In this document: in pieces, positions 1-9,093 of the stretch | Position numbering within the stretch: position 1 is the first letter of the stretch | How the letters are laid out: each line of letters opens with the position of its first letter | From: DMER64 sp049652385 | GTDB lineage: Bacteria > Bacteroidota > Bacteroidia > Bacteroidales > UBA932 | Assembly: GCA_049652385.1 (NCBI GenBank) | Contig: JBASDX010000005.1 | Coordinates: 62,001 to 126,000 of the forward strand | Length of the DNA: 64,000 bases | Direction of reading: 5' to 3' | The notes under the pieces: generated by a model | Database searches by the model: none | Told to the model about the DNA's origin: nothing | The model's input: only the letters and a program-made list of their open reading frames with translations | Position numbers and translations under genes: made by a program

Positions 1-2
1 TT

Positions 3-587
3 CAATACCGTCTGGAACAATACAGCAACGCCGTTGATGCTTATATGAGCCTGAGCGACATTGCCCAAATTGAAAACAACAGGCTGGAAGCCTTTAAAGG
101 CCTTATGTGGTCTTTTTATAAAAACAAACAATACAGAAACGCCCTTGTACAGTCAGAGAAAGTATTGGACAATCCATCATTCGATAAGGCTGTCCGTAAA
201 GAGGCTGTATACGTAAAAGCCAAAAGCCACCTGGCACTGGGTGAAAGGACGGAAGCCAAGCCGCTGTTGGAAGAGCTCTCACAGGAGAGCCATACGCCTT
301 TTGGAGCCGAAGCTTTTTTCCTGCTGTGCAAAGAGGCTTTTGATACGGGCGATTTTGATAAAGCAGAAACGATGATTTACAATTTTGCCGATACAGATAC
401 TCCGCAACAATATTGGATAGCCCGTGCCTTTGTATTACTGGGAGATATTTTTGCGGAACGCGGTGAATGGGTACAGGCAAAAGCTACCTATGAAAGTATC
501 CAAAAAGGATATAAGCCGGAGAAACCCGACGATTTGGCGCAAATGGTTTTGGTCCGGCTGCAAAAATGTGAGGAGGAACTGCCATGA
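3..587 (+). CDS. TPR-repeat protein, C-terminal part (5' truncated by window)
   Basis: The reading frame is open from base 3 with no start codon in the window, so this is the last ~194 residues of a longer protein. It is helical, with tetratricopeptide-like pairs such as Y-x2-A-L-x2-S-E-K-V-L and the spaced A/G/Y pattern of TPR units repeated about every 35 residues. No catalytic motif is seen. TPR proteins of this kind in Bacteroidota are usually exported scaffolds, but the N-terminus is missing so export cannot be judged. Its stop overlaps the next gene's ATG by 4 nt (ATGA), so it is translationally coupled to the downstream outer-membrane barrel. That suggests a joint envelope role. Confidence 0.75.
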   Translation, partial: QYRLEQYSNAVDAYMSLSDIAQIENNRLEAFKGLMWSFYKNKQYRNALVQSEKVLDNPSFDKAVRKEAVYVKAKSHLALGERTEAKPLLEELSQESHTPFGAEAFFLLCKEAFDTGDFDKAETMIYNFADTDTPQQYWIARAFVLLGDIFAERGEWVQAKATYESIQKGYKPEKPDDLAQMVLVRLQKCEEELP

Positions 588-2194
588 GAAAAATGTTATG
601 CATACTTTTTTCCCTGACAACCGGCTTGCTGACGGCACAGGAACAAATACATCCTGTCATACAAGTTGAGCGGCTGTACGATGCTGAACTTATAGAAGTG
701 AGCAAGCCAGCTTTAGACACGTACGTCCCCGATTCTCTTCGTACTTTTCACACCCTTTTTGAATACCGGATTTTTGACAAACCGCTTCTCAATTTGTATG
801 ATTTTGCTCCTCTGCCGCCTGCCCTGATACGACCTTCTTCCGATCCCAATACGTATTACGGATACGTAAATCTGGGTGTGGGATACCCCTGGATACCCGG
901 GTCCGGCATTTTCTTGCATGCCCCTCTCCCCTCCGGTTGGTACGCAGGCCTGCAAGCAAACCATAAATCCTTGCTCAACAAAGATATTCGCTCCGTTACC
1001 AACGGTACCCTCACCCTGGAGCACAGGGGTAAAAACAACACGTTCAGGCTGTACGCCCCGGCAGAAATATTATACCATACCTTCGTGGGAGTAGGAAATG
1101 GCTTGTACTACAAAGCGGGAGGCGGTCTGGAAACATTTTCCCATAAAAACGCTCCCGGCGATTGGCATTATTACTGGAAATCTGAATACCTGCATGGGAT
1201 AAACAACGTAACAGGCACCCTGGAAAGCATCCCGGCGGTACGAGAGAACGTACTCGACATAGAAGCTCTGGGAGGATACAATCTTTCTGAAAAATTTCGT
1301 ATAAACATAGGTGCTGCAGCACAATTTTCCAGCGACAGATGGGCTCCGGACAGTACATCTGTATCCGGTGCCGTTTCTCATCTTTTCCCACACGTTGTAT
1401 TGAACGGCAAGCGATACAAAATAGCAGCCGGTGTCAAAATCGGATATCTTCTACGACCCGACAACCATAAATTGGGCATCTTTCCATGGTTTGACACCTA
1501 TCTGGTTCTGGCGGACGACTGGTTTACCGTCTTTGCAAAAGTAGACGGATATCACGCATTGAATACCTTCCAGGACAGAATCAGGGAAAACCCCTGGGTA
1601 ACGGCAAACGAATTGTTCGACATGTATGTACCCTGGGATGTGAAAGCAGGCTTTATCGGAACGGTTGCAGATCGTTTCCAGTACAAAATCTATGGTGCCT
1701 ACCGGTATGCAAAAAATAACGTGTATTATGGGGCACAATCTTCTCCTACTGCCTTTTCCGGCATTTACAACATAGTATACGCAGATGAGACCAGGTATTC
1801 AGCCGTTGCCTTGCTGTCTTTCCATTCACAGAGGTTCATGGCGAGTGTTTCCGGAAGTTGGCACAAATACGCACTCAACACCGGCAATCCGCCATGGCAC
1901 AAACCCGAATGGGAAGTTGACGGATTCGTGCGATTCAACGTAAGGGAGCGCATAATCATCTCGTCCCATATCCATTGGCAAGCCTCCTGTTATGCTCCCG
2001 ATTGGAAAACAGGCAACCCGCCTGTTGAAATTCCTGCTTTCATCAATTGGAGAGCGCAAGCCGAATACGTGCTGAACAAAGGTTTTTCTGTGTACGTATT
2101 TGGAGACAATCTTCTAAATAAAAAGATCTCTCAATTCTATCTGTATCCTAATCCGGGCTTGACTTTAGGAGGTGGAATAACCCTGCGTTTTTGA
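584..2194 (+). CDS. TonB-dependent-receptor-like outer membrane beta-barrel protein (no plug domain)
   Basis: 536 residues with a cleavable signal peptide (MRKMLCILFSLTTGLLTAQE) and alternating aromatic/polar strands through to a terminal ...GGGITLRF that ends in Phe, the usual outer-membrane insertion signal. The last ~40 residues (V-Y-V-F-G-D-N-L-L-N) resemble the C-terminus of TonB-dependent receptors. The N-terminal part is too short and lacks the plug and TonB-box motifs, so this is a barrel-only relative. It is coupled to the upstream TPR gene by a 4-nt overlap. The substrate is unknown. Confidence 0.75.
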   Translation: MRKMLCILFSLTTGLLTAQEQIHPVIQVERLYDAELIEVSKPALDTYVPDSLRTFHTLFEYRIFDKPLLNLYDFAPLPPALIRPSSDPNTYYGYVNLGVGYPWIPGSGIFLHAPLPSGWYAGLQANHKSLLNKDIRSVTNGTLTLEHRGKNNTFRLYAPAEILYHTFVGVGNGLYYKAGGGLETFSHKNAPGDWHYYWKSEYLHGINNVTGTLESIPAVRENVLDIEALGGYNLSEKFRINIGAAAQFSSDRWAPDSTSVSGAVSHLFPHVVLNGKRYKIAAGVKIGYLLRPDNHKLGIFPWFDTYLVLADDWFTVFAKVDGYHALNTFQDRIRENPWVTANELFDMYVPWDVKAGFIGTVADRFQYKIYGAYRYAKNNVYYGAQSSPTAFSGIYNIVYADETRYSAVALLSFHSQRFMASVSGSWHKYALNTGNPPWHKPEWEVDGFVRFNVRERIIISSHIHWQASCYAPDWKTGNPPVEIPAFINWRAQAEYVLNKGFSVYVFGDNLLNKKISQFYLYPNPGLTLGGGITLRF

Positions 2195-2218
2195 TTAGGA
2201 TTTTTCCCGCTTTTTCTG

Positions 2219-2226
2219 TATCTTTG
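2219..2226 (+). promoter_or_regulatory. -7 box TATCTTTG upstream of gyrB
   Basis: Exact match to the Bacteroidota -7 consensus TAnnTTTG, 23 nt before the GTG start of gyrB. A TTTG lies upstream at 2190-2193, but its 25-nt spacing is longer than the usual ~19-21, so only the -7 element is claimed. Confidence 0.55.
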
Positions 2227-2249
2227 TTTGTTATTCAAAGATTGAAAAA

Positions 2250-4238
2250 GTGAGTATAGAGAATCAGTATTCAGCCGAAAGTATCCAGGTTCTGGAAGGC
2301 CTGGAAGCTGTCAGAAAACGCCCTTCCATGTACATTGGAGATATTGGCTCCAGAGGTTTGCACCATCTTGTTTACGAGGTCGTAGATAATTCCATAGACG
2401 AGGCTTTAGCCGGGTATTGCGATACCATAAAAGTGGTCATCAATGCAGACAACAGCATAAACATCACAGATAACGGACGCGGGATTCCCACGGGTATGCA
2501 TGATAAGGAGAAGAGATCTGCCTTGGAAGTAGTACTTACCGTCCTGCACGCCGGGGGTAAATTTTCCAAAGACTCCTATAAAGTGTCCGGAGGGCTGCAC
2601 GGTGTAGGTCTTTCGTGTGTTAACGCGTTGGCCAGCCATTTGGTGGCTACCATTTACCGGGAAGGAAAAATTTTCCGGCAAGAATATATCAGAGGTGTTC
2701 CGCAAGCCCCCGTAGCTGTTGTCGGGGAAACAGATAAAACGGGAACAGAAATCTATTTTGTGCCTGACAGACAGATATTCACATTGGGTACCTTGTTCAG
2801 TTATGAGATTCTTTCTGCCCGGTTAAGGGAACTGGCCTTCCTGAACAAGGGAGTGCGGTTGACCATAGAAGACCACCGGGAACATTCATCCATAGATGAC
2901 GGCATCCTGGACGAATCCGATGAGGAGAGTCACAACACCCGCTCGTTCCGTACCGATACGTTTTATTCGGAAAACGGATTGCTCGATTTTGTGAAATACC
3001 TGGATAAAACAAGGGTACCACTCACAGATAACCCCATCTATTTGGAAACACAAAGAACGAATATCCCCATAGAAATTGCCATGCAATACAATACGGGCTA
3101 TTCGGAAAACATACACTCCTACGTCAACAACATCAATACCATAGAAGGCGGTACGCACCTTACGGGATTCCGCAGAGGCCTTACCACCACGTTAAAAAAC
3201 TATGCAGAAAAGAACGGCATGTTAAGCAAGCTGAAATTCGACATCGACCCGGCCGATTTCAGGGAGGGCCTGACGACCATCCTTTCTGTAAAAGTCAACG
3301 AGCCGCAGTTTGAGGGACAAACCAAAACAAAACTGGGCAACAGCGAAGTCATGGGTGCCGTGTCGCAAGCCGTCAGCCAGGCTTTGGAGAACTATCTGGA
3401 AGAAAATCCCAGAGATGCCAAAAACATCATCGACAAGGTTGTCATGGCGGCTACGGCCCGTCACGCAGCACGCAAAGCCCGTGAATTGGTACAACGCAAA
3501 AACGTCATGTCCGGTGCCGGTCTGCCCGGCAAACTGGCCGACTGTTCCAACAGGAATCCGGAAGAATGTGAAATTTTCCTGGTGGAAGGCGACTCTGCCG
3601 GCGGTACGGCCAAAAACGGAAGAGACCGCTCTTTTCAGGCCATTCTGCCCCTAAGGGGTAAAATCCTGAACGTAGAAAAAGCGCAAGAGCACCGCGTATT
3701 TGAAAACGAGGAAATCCGCAACATCTATACGGCCTTTGGAGTGACACGCGGCACGGAAGAAGACAGCAAAGCCCTCAACATGGATAAATTGAGGTACCAC
3801 AGGGTCATTATCATGACCGACGCCGATGTGGACGGCAGCCACATTGATACTTTGCTGCTCACCTTCTTCTTCCGGCATATGCCCGATTTGATCAAAGGCG
3901 GACACGTCTATATTGCCTCGCCTCCGCTCTATTTGGTCAAAAGGGGCAAAGAAGAAGAATATTGCTGGACAGAAGAACAACGTATTGCGGCTATAGAAAG
4001 GCTGGGAAAAGGCAGGGAAAGTGCCGTTACCGTACAGCGTTACAAAGGTTTGGGAGAGATGGATGCCGATCAGCTTTGGGACACCACCATGAATCCGGAA
4101 AGACGCATTTTGCGGCAAATCACCATAGACAACGCGGCCGAAGCAGACCGGATTTTCTCTATGCTCATGGGTGACGAAGTACCTCCGCGCCGCGAATTTA
4201 TTGAACAACACGCCAAATACGCCAACATCGACGCATAA
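2250..4238 (+). CDS. gyrB: DNA gyrase subunit B
   Basis: ATPase subunit of DNA gyrase, which introduces negative supercoils with GyrA. The 662-residue length fits Bacteroidota GyrB, which lacks the ~170-residue insertion of E. coli. In order are the GHKL ATPase (D-N-S-I-D-E-A and G-R-G-I-P near the N-terminus, then G-G-L-H-G-V-G), the transducer, the TOPRIM domain (E-G-D-S-A-G-G, D-A-D-V-D-G-S-H) and the GyrB C-terminal element with Q-R-Y-K-G-L-G-E-M. ParE is the alternative, but Q-L-W-x-T-T-M-x-P in the tail favours GyrB. The start is GTG at 2250, placed by the promoter box and the S-I-E-x-Q-Y-S-A-E-S-I-Q start shared by the family. The gyrA partner is not in the window. Confidence 0.97.
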   Translation: MSIENQYSAESIQVLEGLEAVRKRPSMYIGDIGSRGLHHLVYEVVDNSIDEALAGYCDTIKVVINADNSINITDNGRGIPTGMHDKEKRSALEVVLTVLHAGGKFSKDSYKVSGGLHGVGLSCVNALASHLVATIYREGKIFRQEYIRGVPQAPVAVVGETDKTGTEIYFVPDRQIFTLGTLFSYEILSARLRELAFLNKGVRLTIEDHREHSSIDDGILDESDEESHNTRSFRTDTFYSENGLLDFVKYLDKTRVPLTDNPIYLETQRTNIPIEIAMQYNTGYSENIHSYVNNINTIEGGTHLTGFRRGLTTTLKNYAEKNGMLSKLKFDIDPADFREGLTTILSVKVNEPQFEGQTKTKLGNSEVMGAVSQAVSQALENYLEENPRDAKNIIDKVVMAATARHAARKARELVQRKNVMSGAGLPGKLADCSNRNPEECEIFLVEGDSAGGTAKNGRDRSFQAILPLRGKILNVEKAQEHRVFENEEIRNIYTAFGVTRGTEEDSKALNMDKLRYHRVIIMTDADVDGSHIDTLLLTFFFRHMPDLIKGGHVYIASPPLYLVKRGKEEEYCWTEEQRIAAIERLGKGRESAVTVQRYKGLGEMDADQLWDTTMNPERRILRQITIDNAAEADRIFSMLMGDEVPPRREFIEQHAKYANIDA

Positions 4239-4244
4239 TATAAC

Positions 4245-5498
4245 ATGGATATTTTTGAAAGGATAAGAAAAGACGAGGGCGGCCCGCTGGGTCAATACCG
4301 GAAACAAGCCCACGGGTACCACCTATTCCCAAAACTGGAAGGTCCCATTGAGCCCTATATGATATTCAACGGTAAAAAAGTATTGGCCTGGACCTTCAAC
4401 AACTACCTCGGGCTTGCCAATCATCCGGAAGTCAGGGAAGCCGATGCACAGGCCGCTGCCAAATGGGGTCTGGGTTATCCCATGGGAGCCCGCATGATGA
4501 GCGGACACACATCGCTTCATGAACAACTGGAACGGGAGCTGGCCGAATTTGAAAAAAAAGAGGATGCCTACCTGTTCAATTACGGATACCAGGGGATGGT
4601 GTCTACCATAGACGCTTTGCTCCACCGCCGGGACGTAGCCGTATACGATTCAGAGGCTCATGCCTGCATCATGGACGGCTTGCGTCTTCATATGGGACAA
4701 CGCATTGTATATCCGCACAACAACCTGGAAAAATGTGACAAAGCCCTGGAACGCGCTACCCGCCTGACGGAAAAGACCGGAGGCGGTATTTTGTTGATTA
4801 CCGAGGGGGTATACGGCATGACCGGTGCTATGGGCTTTCTGGACAAAATAGTGGCACTCAAGAAAAAATACCATTTCCGCATTCTCATAGACGATGCCCA
4901 CGGATTCGGTGTCATGGGTGCCAACGGCCGGGGTGCCTCGGAGCATTTTGGCGTGATGGATGAAATAGATCTCTATTTTGGTGCGTTTGCCAAATCCATG
5001 GCGGGCATAGGAGGTTTTGTAGCCGGCCCCAAAGAAATCATCAACTACCTGCGTTACAACCTTCGTTCCCAGATTTTTGCCAAGAGCCTGCCCATGGCTA
5101 TGGTGGAAGGCCACCTGAAACGTCTGGATATGATTCGTACCATGCCCCAGCTGCGGGAAAAACTCTGGTCCATCACCAAAGCCCTGCAAGAGGGGCTCCG
5201 CAGCAGCGGTTTTGACATAGGACCTGCCGAGGCCTGCGTAACGCCCGTTTTCATGAAAGGCGGTCTGGCGCAGGCCACCAACCTGCTTATAGACCTGCGG
5301 GAAAACCACAGGGTGTTCTGTTCCGTAGTCACATATCCGGCCGTAGCCCGCGATATCATCATGTTCCGCCTGATTCCCACCGCTATGCATGATATGGAAC
5401 ACGTGGAATACACGGTAGATGCCTTCCGCCGGGTGCAGGAAAAATTGCAAGCCGGAGCGTACGACGGCAAGGGCATTCAAAATGTGGCCATCATGTAA
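4245..5498 (+). CDS. Alpha-oxoamine synthase family PLP enzyme (serine palmitoyltransferase / cysteate acyltransferase-like)
   Basis: 417 residues of the PLP fold-type I alpha-oxoamine synthase family, which condenses an amino acid with an acyl thioester. Visible are the N-terminal N-N-Y-L-G-L-A, the G-A-R-M-M-S-G-H glycine-rich region, D-D-A-H-G-F-G before the cofactor lysine, and Lys250 in F-A-K-S-M-A-G as Schiff-base lysine. BioF and glycine C-acetyltransferase are relatives. The next gene, 2 nt downstream, is a short-chain reductase, the enzyme class that reduces the 3-keto product of serine palmitoyltransferase. That pairing points to sphingolipid or sulfonolipid base synthesis rather than biotin; no other bio gene is near. 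The amino-acid substrate (serine or cysteate) cannot be decided from sequence. It lies 6 nt after gyrB. Confidence 0.85.
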   Translation: MDIFERIRKDEGGPLGQYRKQAHGYHLFPKLEGPIEPYMIFNGKKVLAWTFNNYLGLANHPEVREADAQAAAKWGLGYPMGARMMSGHTSLHEQLERELAEFEKKEDAYLFNYGYQGMVSTIDALLHRRDVAVYDSEAHACIMDGLRLHMGQRIVYPHNNLEKCDKALERATRLTEKTGGGILLITEGVYGMTGAMGFLDKIVALKKKYHFRILIDDAHGFGVMGANGRGASEHFGVMDEIDLYFGAFAKSMAGIGGFVAGPKEIINYLRYNLRSQIFAKSLPMAMVEGHLKRLDMIRTMPQLREKLWSITKALQEGLRSSGFDIGPAEACVTPVFMKGGLAQATNLLIDLRENHRVFCSVVTYPAVARDIIMFRLIPTAMHDMEHVEYTVDAFRRVQEKLQAGAYDGKGIQNVAIM

Positions 5499-5500
5499 TC

Positions 5501-6328
5501 ATGCAACGTTTTTTTACAGGAAAAGTAGTCATCGTAACGGGCGCATCATCCGGGATTGGGAAAGCATGTGCCCGTGCTTTTTTTGATGCCGGCGCTTCCG
5601 TAGTCCTGGCTGCACGTTCGTCAGACACCCTGCAGCATCTGCAAGAGGCCTGGAGCACCCCTGCGGCTACCGGCTCTCTGCTGTGCGTACCCACAGACGT
5701 GACAAAGGAGAGCGACTGCAAATATCTGATAGAAACAACCCTCCGGCATTTTGGACGTCTTGATATTCTGGTGTGCAACGCCGGATTGTCCATGCGCGCC
5801 TTATTCAAAGATTTGGATTTGTCCGTTATCCGCCAATTGATGGAGGTCAATTTCTGGGGCTGTGTTTATTGTACCAAATACGCCATGCCCGCCTTACTAA
5901 AGACAAAAGGCTCTTTAGTAGGAGTTACTTCCATTGCCGGTTTTAAAGGGTTGCCGGGCCGTACCGGTTACTCGGCTTCCAAATTTGCCTTGAACGGCTT
6001 TTTAGATACCCTGCGTACGGAGCATCTCTACGACGGCTTGCATGTGATGACTTTTGCCCCGGGCTTCACAGCGTCCAACGTCCGTATTGCGGCTCTTACT
6101 GCCGACGGCAGCCCGCAAGGCAAAACTCCCCGAAAAGAGGAGCGGATGATGACACCCGAACGCGTTGCGCAACGCATGCTGCAAGGTATCCGCAAACGCA
6201 AAAATCTGCTGGTACTCACACCGCTTGGTAAGGCCACCGTATGGACGAGCAAATTTTTCCCCGGGCTTGTTACACGATTGGAATACAAGGTCATGGCCAA
6301 AGAAACGGATTCGCCCCTGCACTTCTAA
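5501..6328 (+). CDS. Short-chain dehydrogenase/reductase, probable 3-ketosphinganine-type reductase
   Basis: 275-residue classical SDR with the N-terminal cofactor motif T-G-A-S-S-G-I-G near residue 14, N-A-G near residue 90 and the catalytic Y157-x3-K161 (Y-S-A-S-K). It has a long C-terminal extension after the Rossmann core, as in DHRS7B/ketosphinganine-reductase-like SDRs. It starts 2 nt after the alpha-oxoamine synthase stop, so the two are almost certainly co-transcribed. The inferred role is reduction of the 3-keto intermediate made by that synthase. Its last 4 bp overlap the convergent cardiolipin synthase gene. Confidence 0.8.
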   Translation: MQRFFTGKVVIVTGASSGIGKACARAFFDAGASVVLAARSSDTLQHLQEAWSTPAATGSLLCVPTDVTKESDCKYLIETTLRHFGRLDILVCNAGLSMRALFKDLDLSVIRQLMEVNFWGCVYCTKYAMPALLKTKGSLVGVTSIAGFKGLPGRTGYSASKFALNGFLDTLRTEHLYDGLHVMTFAPGFTASNVRIAALTADGSPQGKTPRKEERMMTPERVAQRMLQGIRKRKNLLVLTPLGKATVWTSKFFPGLVTRLEYKVMAKETDSPLHF

Positions 6329-7803
6329 AGTAGCGGACTGAGCAAACGGATCAGCTGCTCACTCCATTTTTGCCTACGCGGTCTTTTGTTCCACGTTTTA
6401 GCCACAATCCGCCTGGAATGTTTTAAGTCCGCATCAAAGGTCGCCTCCAGTCCGGCACTCACTTGAGGATTGTATACCAGAGCTCCTATTTCAAAATGGT
6501 GATCCATGCTTCTGATATCCAGATTGGCCGATCCTATCAGACAACACTTACCGTCAATACTGATGGTTTTAGAATGCACAAACCCTTTGGTGTACAGATA
6601 GATATGAACTCCGGCGTCCAGCAGGTCGTTCACATAAGAAAGGCTGGCGAAGTGCACGAAGCGGCTGTCGGCTTCTTCCGGCAGCATGATGCGCACCTCT
6701 ACACCTCCCAAAGCGGCCGTCCGCAACGCATTCAAAATAGATTCATTGGGAATGAAATACGGCGTAGTAATGCTGATGCGTTCCCGGGCCTCGGTAATCA
6801 GGGTCAGGTACAACTGCATGATATCGGCCCAATCGCTATCGGGACCGGAGCTGACAATCTGCATGTAACACGTTTCCGGCACCGAATCTTCCGGTAGCTG
6901 CGGCAGGCTGTATTTGTAATGTTTCCGTCGGCGCAGGTTTTTGTTGGTGATAAAATACCAGTCCATCAGGAAACTCGATTCCAACTGCCGGACGGCCTCG
7001 CCCCGGATGCGTATTTGCGTATCGCGCCATTCGATGCTTTTACCTCCGTCGTAATACCTGTCGGCAATATTGATACCTCCCAAAAAGCCCTCTTCCCCGT
7101 CCACAATCAGCAGTTTCCTGTGGTTCCGGTAATTGATCATGGCCCGTATGCCGGCAAAGCGTACCTTCCCAAAAGGTTCTATACGTACTCCGGCCTCTTT
7201 CATTTCTTTGATAAAAGCACGCGGAAGGCTCCAACTGCCAAAATCATCGTAAATGACGCAGACATCCACCCCCTGTAATGATTTCTCTATAAGCAGGTTT
7301 TTCCAGCGCGTTCCTACAGCGTCGTTTTCTATAATGAAGCTTTGCAAATGAATTTGGTGTTTGGCTTTTTGGGCAGAGGCGTACATGGCCATCAAAGCGT
7401 CTTTGCCCGTATAATAGATTTCCCAATGATTATGTTCGGTCAGTATGCTGTGGCTGTTGTTCAAGGCCAGTAATACCAGTTTCTTGTACGGGGCCAGATC
7501 CGGAGGCAATTGGCTGCCGGCCGTATTCAACCGTTCTGCTTGAAGCGCGCTCTTCTCTTTTTTCAGTTTTTCATCGTGCAGCCCTTTACGGCTGTACATT
7601 TTCGTCTTCCTGAAATCGCGGCCAAAATAGATGTACAAAATCAACCCCACATAAGGCAGCAACAACATCAGCACAATCCATGTCAGCGATTTGGTAGGGT
7701 TGTGCTTCTTGAAAACCAGATCGTATATAAAATACAGTGCCAATCCCAGATAGAATAAGTACAGCGTCAGACTGAACCACGAACTAAAATTTAAAATTGC
7801 CAT
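6325..7803 (-). CDS. cls: Cardiolipin synthase (phospholipase D family)
   Basis: 492 residues. Two N-terminal membrane segments (about residues 9-28 and 37-58) are followed by two phospholipase D HKD motifs, H-R-K-L-L-I-V-D in the first half and H-S-K-T-I-S-I-D in the second, each followed by the usual G-G/G-S-A-N signature. This is the bacterial ClsA layout, which makes cardiolipin from two phosphatidylglycerols at the inner membrane. The start ATG at 7803 begins the first hydrophobic segment. It is 7 nt downstream of ubiE and may be read from the same transcript. Confidence 0.93.
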   Translation of the reverse strand: MAILNFSSWFSLTLYLFYLGLALYFIYDLVFKKHNPTKSLTWIVLMLLLPYVGLILYIYFGRDFRKTKMYSRKGLHDEKLKKEKSALQAERLNTAGSQLPPDLAPYKKLVLLALNNSHSILTEHNHWEIYYTGKDALMAMYASAQKAKHQIHLQSFIIENDAVGTRWKNLLIEKSLQGVDVCVIYDDFGSWSLPRAFIKEMKEAGVRIEPFGKVRFAGIRAMINYRNHRKLLIVDGEEGFLGGINIADRYYDGGKSIEWRDTQIRIRGEAVRQLESSFLMDWYFITNKNLRRRKHYKYSLPQLPEDSVPETCYMQIVSSGPDSDWADIMQLYLTLITEARERISITTPYFIPNESILNALRTAALGGVEVRIMLPEEADSRFVHFASLSYVNDLLDAGVHIYLYTKGFVHSKTISIDGKCCLIGSANLDIRSMDHHFEIGALVYNPQVSAGLEATFDADLKHSRRIVAKTWNKRPRRQKWSEQLIRLLSPLL

Positions 7804-7810
7804 TGTATCT

Positions 7811-8599
7811 CTATTTTACTCCCTTATACAGTACCGCCACACCGGGGAAAAACCGGGTATACGTAACGTCCTTAAATCCTGCCTCTGTCATTTCATCCCT
7901 GATTTGCCGGGGATGCGGAAACGTTTCTATAGTGTCCCGCAAATAATCGTAAGCTGTCTTCCGACCCGTTCCCAGCCATCCCAGCAGCGGCAGCCCGTAG
8001 CGGATATATCCCTTCACCAGCACCCAAAACAGCCGGCGTCGTTTTTTACCTTCCTCTTCCGGCTGCATGGAAAATTCCAACACGTACAACCGTCCTTCCG
8101 GCCGCAACACCCGGTGCATCTGCTGTAAAGCCCGCTGCCGGTCCGACATATTCCTCAACCCGTACGATACTGTTACTACCTGGAAACTATCATCTTCCTG
8201 CGGCAGGTCTTCTGCATATCCCTTCTTGTACAAAGGAGCTTGCTGCTCTCTATGCCTCGGCAATTCCTTCCTATCCCTTTTTATTTTCTTGCCGAGGCGG
8301 CGCTTGCTTCCGGCACGTTTTCTTACGGCCACGGCCAGCATGGCTTCGTTCGGATCAACCCCTGTAACATGTGCCCCTTCCAGTCGGGCCAGCTGTTCTG
8401 TCAGAGCACCTGTTCCACAAGCTACATCCAATATGTATTCATGAGGAATGTTCCTAATTTCCCTTACCAGTCTGCGCTGCCACCTTTTGTGCATGCCCAG
8501 CGATACGAGCGTATTTGTCCGGTCATACCGGCCGGCGATGGCTTGAAACACCCGGTACGTTGGGTCAGATGTCACGGATGTTTCCGTAAGAGTAATCAT
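7811..8599 (-). CDS. ubiE: Demethylmenaquinone/ubiquinone methyltransferase UbiE/MenG
   Basis: 262-residue class I SAM methyltransferase that performs the last C-methylation of menaquinone, the quinone expected in this phylum. Seen are the family N-terminus (V-F-Q-A-I-A-G-R-Y-D), the SAM loop L-D-V-A-C-G-T-G at 57-64 and the signature S-Y-G-L-R-N at 145-150. An insertion rich in Lys/Arg at about residues 93-121, between the SAM-binding acidic residue and the next strand, is unlike the compact family members. The reading frame stays intact across it. The 5' end overlaps the 3' end of the upstream AIRS-C gene by 35 bp. Confidence 0.92.
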   Translation of the reverse strand: MITLTETSVTSDPTYRVFQAIAGRYDRTNTLVSLGMHKRWQRRLVREIRNIPHEYILDVACGTGALTEQLARLEGAHVTGVDPNEAMLAVAVRKRAGSKRRLGKKIKRDRKELPRHREQQAPLYKKGYAEDLPQEDDSFQVVTVSYGLRNMSDRQRALQQMHRVLRPEGRLYVLEFSMQPEEEGKKRRRLFWVLVKGYIRYGLPLLGWLGTGRKTAYDYLRDTIETFPHPRQIRDEMTEAGFKDVTYTRFFPGVAVLYKGVK

Positions 8600-9074
8600 C
8601 TATCCGAATGTCTCCTTTTGTTACATGCCCTAACGTCATGACTGTTATGTTATTATCGAACAGAAAACGCACCAGGTCTTCATCATCGTCCATGGATACG
8701 GTTACCACGGCAGCTACACCGTGATTCTCCAGTAAAAACTCTTCTTCGGGAATTTCCGAGTCGGTAGTGATATCGAATCCCAGCCCGGAAGGCAAGGCCA
8801 CCCTCAGCAGCGCTTCCAACAGCCCCTCCTGCGTTACTTCCTGAACGCAAGAAAGCAGGTTCTTGCGCATGGCAGACAGGATTACCTTGTTCATGCGGTA
8901 CGCATTGTCCAGGTTCACATCCGTAGCCTGCACCTGTCCTATCAGGTAAATCATATCTCCTTTGTGATCCAGCATACTGAAAGCTTCTTCCGGATTGGGC
9001 TTATCGGCACCCTGCCTTTTAAGCGATGCCACTATTTCATGGACCTTACTTTTTATCAAACTGTTTGTATCCAT
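8565..9074 (-). CDS. Stand-alone AIR-synthase C-terminal (AIRS-C / PurL-like) domain protein
   Basis: 169 residues that look like only the C-terminal domain of the AIR synthase superfamily (PurM, PurL, ThiL, SelD, HypE). Visible are the G-D-M-I-Y-L-I-G start of that domain, V-T-Q-E-G-L-L-E-A-L-L-R-V-A (the usual seGGLl-alaEma helix), G-L-G-F-D-I, and an ending like v-x-V-i-G-x-V. The N-terminal ATP/Mg-binding domain that carries catalysis is absent. There is a clean start preceded by a good promoter box, so it is not obviously a truncated remnant. It overlaps ubiE. Function is unknown; a degraded purL end is the alternative. Confidence 0.6.
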   Translation of the reverse strand: MDTNSLIKSKVHEIVASLKRQGADKPNPEEAFSMLDHKGDMIYLIGQVQATDVNLDNAYRMNKVILSAMRKNLLSCVQEVTQEGLLEALLRVALPSGLGFDITTDSEIPEEEFLLENHGVAAVVTVSMDDDEDLVRFLFDNNITVMTLGHVTKGDIRIDDYSYGNIRDI

Positions 9075-9093
9075 ACCTCGGGTTTTAATGAAA

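Noticed and set aside
3651..4322. 223-codon open frame antisense to gyrB
   Set aside because: The sense frame is unmistakably gyrB; antisense frames of this length are common in this composition.
4650..5480. 276-codon open frame antisense to the alpha-oxoamine synthase
   Set aside because: No start signal and no recognisable domain, against a well-supported gene on the other strand.
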